NCBI GenBank assembly: GCA_016946835.1
Contig: JACVTC010000003.1
Span: 149,501-213,500, forward strand
Direction: 5' to 3'
DNA: 64,000 nucleotides
DNA from: Neocallimastix lanati (nom. inval.)
Taxonomy: Eukaryota; Neocallimastigomycota; Neocallimastigomycetes; Neocallimastigales; Neocallimastigaceae
Numbering within the stretch: position 1 is the stretch's first letter; each line of letters begins with the position of its first letter. The translations under genes were made by a program, and so were the position numbers. Below, piece by piece: positions 62,309-64,000 of the stretch. The notes under the pieces are model-generated. The model ran no database searches. It was not told the DNA's origin and saw nothing but the letters and a program-made list of their open reading frames with translations.

Positions 62309-62344
<36 letters not shown>

Positions 62345-63494
62345 ACAATATACATATATTAATAAAAAAAAATTTTTTTAAAAGTTTAATTTTTTTATTA
62401 TAAAAAAAAAAAAAAAAAAACATTAATAATTTGATTTATAATGATTGTAAAATAATTTTATATCTTATTTTTATTTTGTTTATATAAATTAAATATTTAT
62501 CTAGTCATTTTTTATATGTATTAGTTAAATTATAAAAATAGTTTTTTTTTTTTTTACATACCAAAACTTATAACTTTTCCTTTTAAATCATTAAATAGCT
62601 TGGTAAAATTTAAAGTTTGAAATCGAGTAAATGAAGCCCCAATTCTAAGATCTAATTCAATTCTCACATTAACGGCATCTATTTGTTTTTCGTCCAATCT
62701 TACTAATCTTCTACATGCATTTCTAATTTCTCTATTTTTTTTTTTTTTAATATTTATTTATGCATGAATAAATTAAAATATTATAAGTTTATAAATATAT
62801 GTATAATTTTCTTAAAAAAAAAAAAAAAGATATATTAAATAATTTAATTTGCTTTTTTTTTTAAAAAAAACTTTTTTATTCTTTATGAAAAGAAAATTTG
62901 AATATTTCTTTTTTTTTTTTTTTTTTAATTTTATTAATAATTTATTTATATATTTATATATATTACCTATCCTGTACTACTGAAAATCTTGCACGATAAA
63001 CATCAATATATCTATTATTTTCTTTGCAAACATCTGAAATTTCACTTCCAATATTTTCACCTTCTCTATCACAATCTGTCCATATAATTAATTTTTGTGC
63101 ATCTCTACTTTCTTTACGTAAGTTTTCTGCAATTGATTTTGCATTCTATTATTTATTATATTATTATGATAATGTATATTATAAAAAACAATTATAAATA
63201 TATAGACAATTATAATATTTATATATATTCCCAAATAAAAAATATTTTATCGAAAAATAAAAAAAAATAAAATAAAATAATAATAAACCTTGTAAATATT
63301 TCTAATAATAGGTGCTTCGAACAATTTTGAAGGAGGACAACTGTACCAAGAATTATATTGTGGAGTAAAATCGTAACTCATCAAGTGTCCTGCAACCGCC
63401 GTTACTACCATATCACAATTTTCACCATTTAAATTATATGGAAAACAGTAATTAATCATTCCATCTCTTCTATTTCGTCTCTTTATAGTTAAAA

Positions 63495-63536
<42 letters not shown>

Positions 63537-63795
63537 TAATTATGAAATAACAATTATGATATAGTATAAAAGAAAATATTAATAAATATCAAAAAGATTG
63601 TAATAAAACAATTACTAATTAAATTAATATTTATATTATGAAAACTATTTTATATATATATATAAATATTTTTAATTTTTATGAAATTTCATTTTCAATT
63701 TTAAAATTCCTTACAGCTTCCCATCTACCATTAGATAGTATTGTAGTTATTCCTTTTGCTATAGAAGGTTTTTCTGCAACACAAAGTACTTTCAT
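56820..63795 (-). CDS. TOP3A: DNA topoisomerase III alpha with two C-terminal GRF zinc fingers (about 19 exons, about 1,050 aa)
   Basis: Type IA topoisomerase that passes single strands, working with RecQ helicases in recombination. Exons by consensus and phase: 63795-63715, 63480-63289, 63145-62967, 62731-62562, 62309-62069, 61896-61815, 61569-61433, 61004-60781, 60459-60101, 59948-59823, 59656-59606, 59410-59317, 59117-59089, 58908-58791, 58629-58606, 58396-57888, a possible 1-nt exon at 57761, 57570-57391, 57176-56820. Motifs in order: MKVLCVAEKPSIAK; TOPRIM WTDCDREGENIG; LRIGASFTRFQT; GTCQFPTLGFVVERY; active-site Tyr in YISYPRTETDQF (codon 61533-61531); NDQAHPPIHPTKA; KNGIGTDATIHEHI; CPLC...C..C fingers; GCICGCDETM; an Asn-rich linker; two GRF fingers (CPFC...GRKFYKCSSCDYFKW and CDCGL...GRIFLSCRSQSKKCRYFKW); basic Ser-rich tail. 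One extra T in exon 13 gives an apparent frameshift. Confidence 0.92.
57761..57761 (-). other. Candidate one-nucleotide micro-exon of topoisomerase III
   Basis: On the minus strand the sequence reads TTATAATTAG, T, GTAAGTATTT: an acceptor, one base, and a consensus donor. The exon before ends in phase 2 and the first GRF exon needs phase 0, so exactly one extra base (modulo 3) is required. Stops in all frames just before the AG exclude a longer exon ending at this donor. Confidence 0.4.
61190..61400. repeat. TATTTTTT / TTTTATTA arrays in a topoisomerase intron
   Basis: An array of about 7-8-bp TATTTTT(T) units followed by TTATTTTA units within the intron between exons 7 and 8. No conserved sequence in it. 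Confidence 0.85.
62311..62340. repeat. T-run (A-run on coding strand) abutting the acceptor of topoisomerase exon 5
   Basis: Intron 4 ends in about 30 A and then G before GTACATGTCAG. The junction is fixed by phase 1 and by the conserved SFGTCQFPTLGF sequence. Confidence 0.85.
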
Positions 63796-64000
63796 TTAAT
63801 AATTTTTTAAATTTACATAAATTTTTCTTTTTCTCTTTCTTTTCCTTTTTATATTTTAATTATGATATTTATTATATTATTTTTTCAATTATTTTTATAA
63901 TTCTGAATATATTAGAAAGTTATATAAAAATTAAAATATGATTAAATTCTTTATATACATGTAAATGAATAATTTTAAATAAATAGCACACAATAAATGA
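63796..64000. other. 5' flank of topoisomerase III
   Basis: AT-rich, with a pyrimidine-rich stretch (TTTTTCTTTTTCTCTTTC...) directly upstream of the start on the plus strand. No second gene reaches into the window edge. Confidence 0.5.

Noticed and set aside
8161-63660. CRISPR arrays or bacterial operons
   Set aside because: Repeats found are simple, tandem without unique spacers, and the genes have spliceosomal introns, so the DNA is eukaryotic.

Overview
The window looks like a piece of a very AT-rich nuclear genome of an anaerobic gut fungus (Neocallimastigomycota). The direct evidence is: extremely AT-rich intergenic DNA full of A/T homopolymers and AAT/TTTA microsatellites; short AT-rich GT-AG introns; Asn-rich coding tracts; a fungal Zn2Cys6 gene family; and, most diagnostic, remnants of fungal cellulosome enzymes with CBM10-like dockerin repeats (33.4-34.6 kb) and a GH6 cellulase remnant (47.3-47.7 kb). 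Genus cannot be told from the sequence alone.

Layout. 0-16 kb holds a minus-strand cluster of three paralogous Zn2Cys6 transcription-factor genes: a 5'-truncated pseudogene at the left edge and two apparently intact five-exon genes (1,193 and 1,093 aa) with the same exon lengths and phases. 16.5-29.5 kb is a mobile-element and pseudogene zone: a MULE-type transposase relic with a FLYWCH-like finger, a Ty3/gypsy protease and reverse-transcriptase relic, a gag/zinc-knuckle relic, and two copies of a poly(A)-tailed retroposon, one with an intact 55-codon ORF. Within this zone lie one intact secreted cysteine-rich two-repeat protein (22.7-23.7 kb) and two decayed secreted-protein genes. 30.4 kb carries a small hydrophobic protein. 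33.4-34.6 kb is a broken dockerin enzyme. 36.5 kb is a membrane-anchored flavodoxin. 38.5-41.3 kb is a leucine-rich-repeat membrane protein in which each repeat has its own 72-nt exon. 45.2-46.0 kb is an ABCA transporter pseudogene, and 47.3 kb the GH6 pseudogene. 48.5-50.7 kb holds a tandem pair of LURP-one-related/Tubby-like proteins. 52.3-55.7 kb is an eight-exon M3-family metallopeptidase with a signal peptide (688 aa). 56.8-63.8 kb is a DNA topoisomerase III alpha gene of about 19 exons ending in two GRF zinc fingers.

I see no operon-like co-regulation. The recurring themes are local gene duplication followed by decay, repeat-driven gene change (an AAT tract inside a deletion, a 104-bp frameshifting duplication, satellite growth in introns), and unusual splicing: several 3' splice sites sit directly behind poly(A) runs, and topoisomerase III has a candidate one-nucleotide exon. 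I derived exon structures by hand from splice consensus, reading phase and protein-family conservation. The exon lengths of both transcription factors, the LRR gene and the peptidase sum to whole codon numbers. Topoisomerase III does so only after one presumed frameshift and the one-nucleotide exon.
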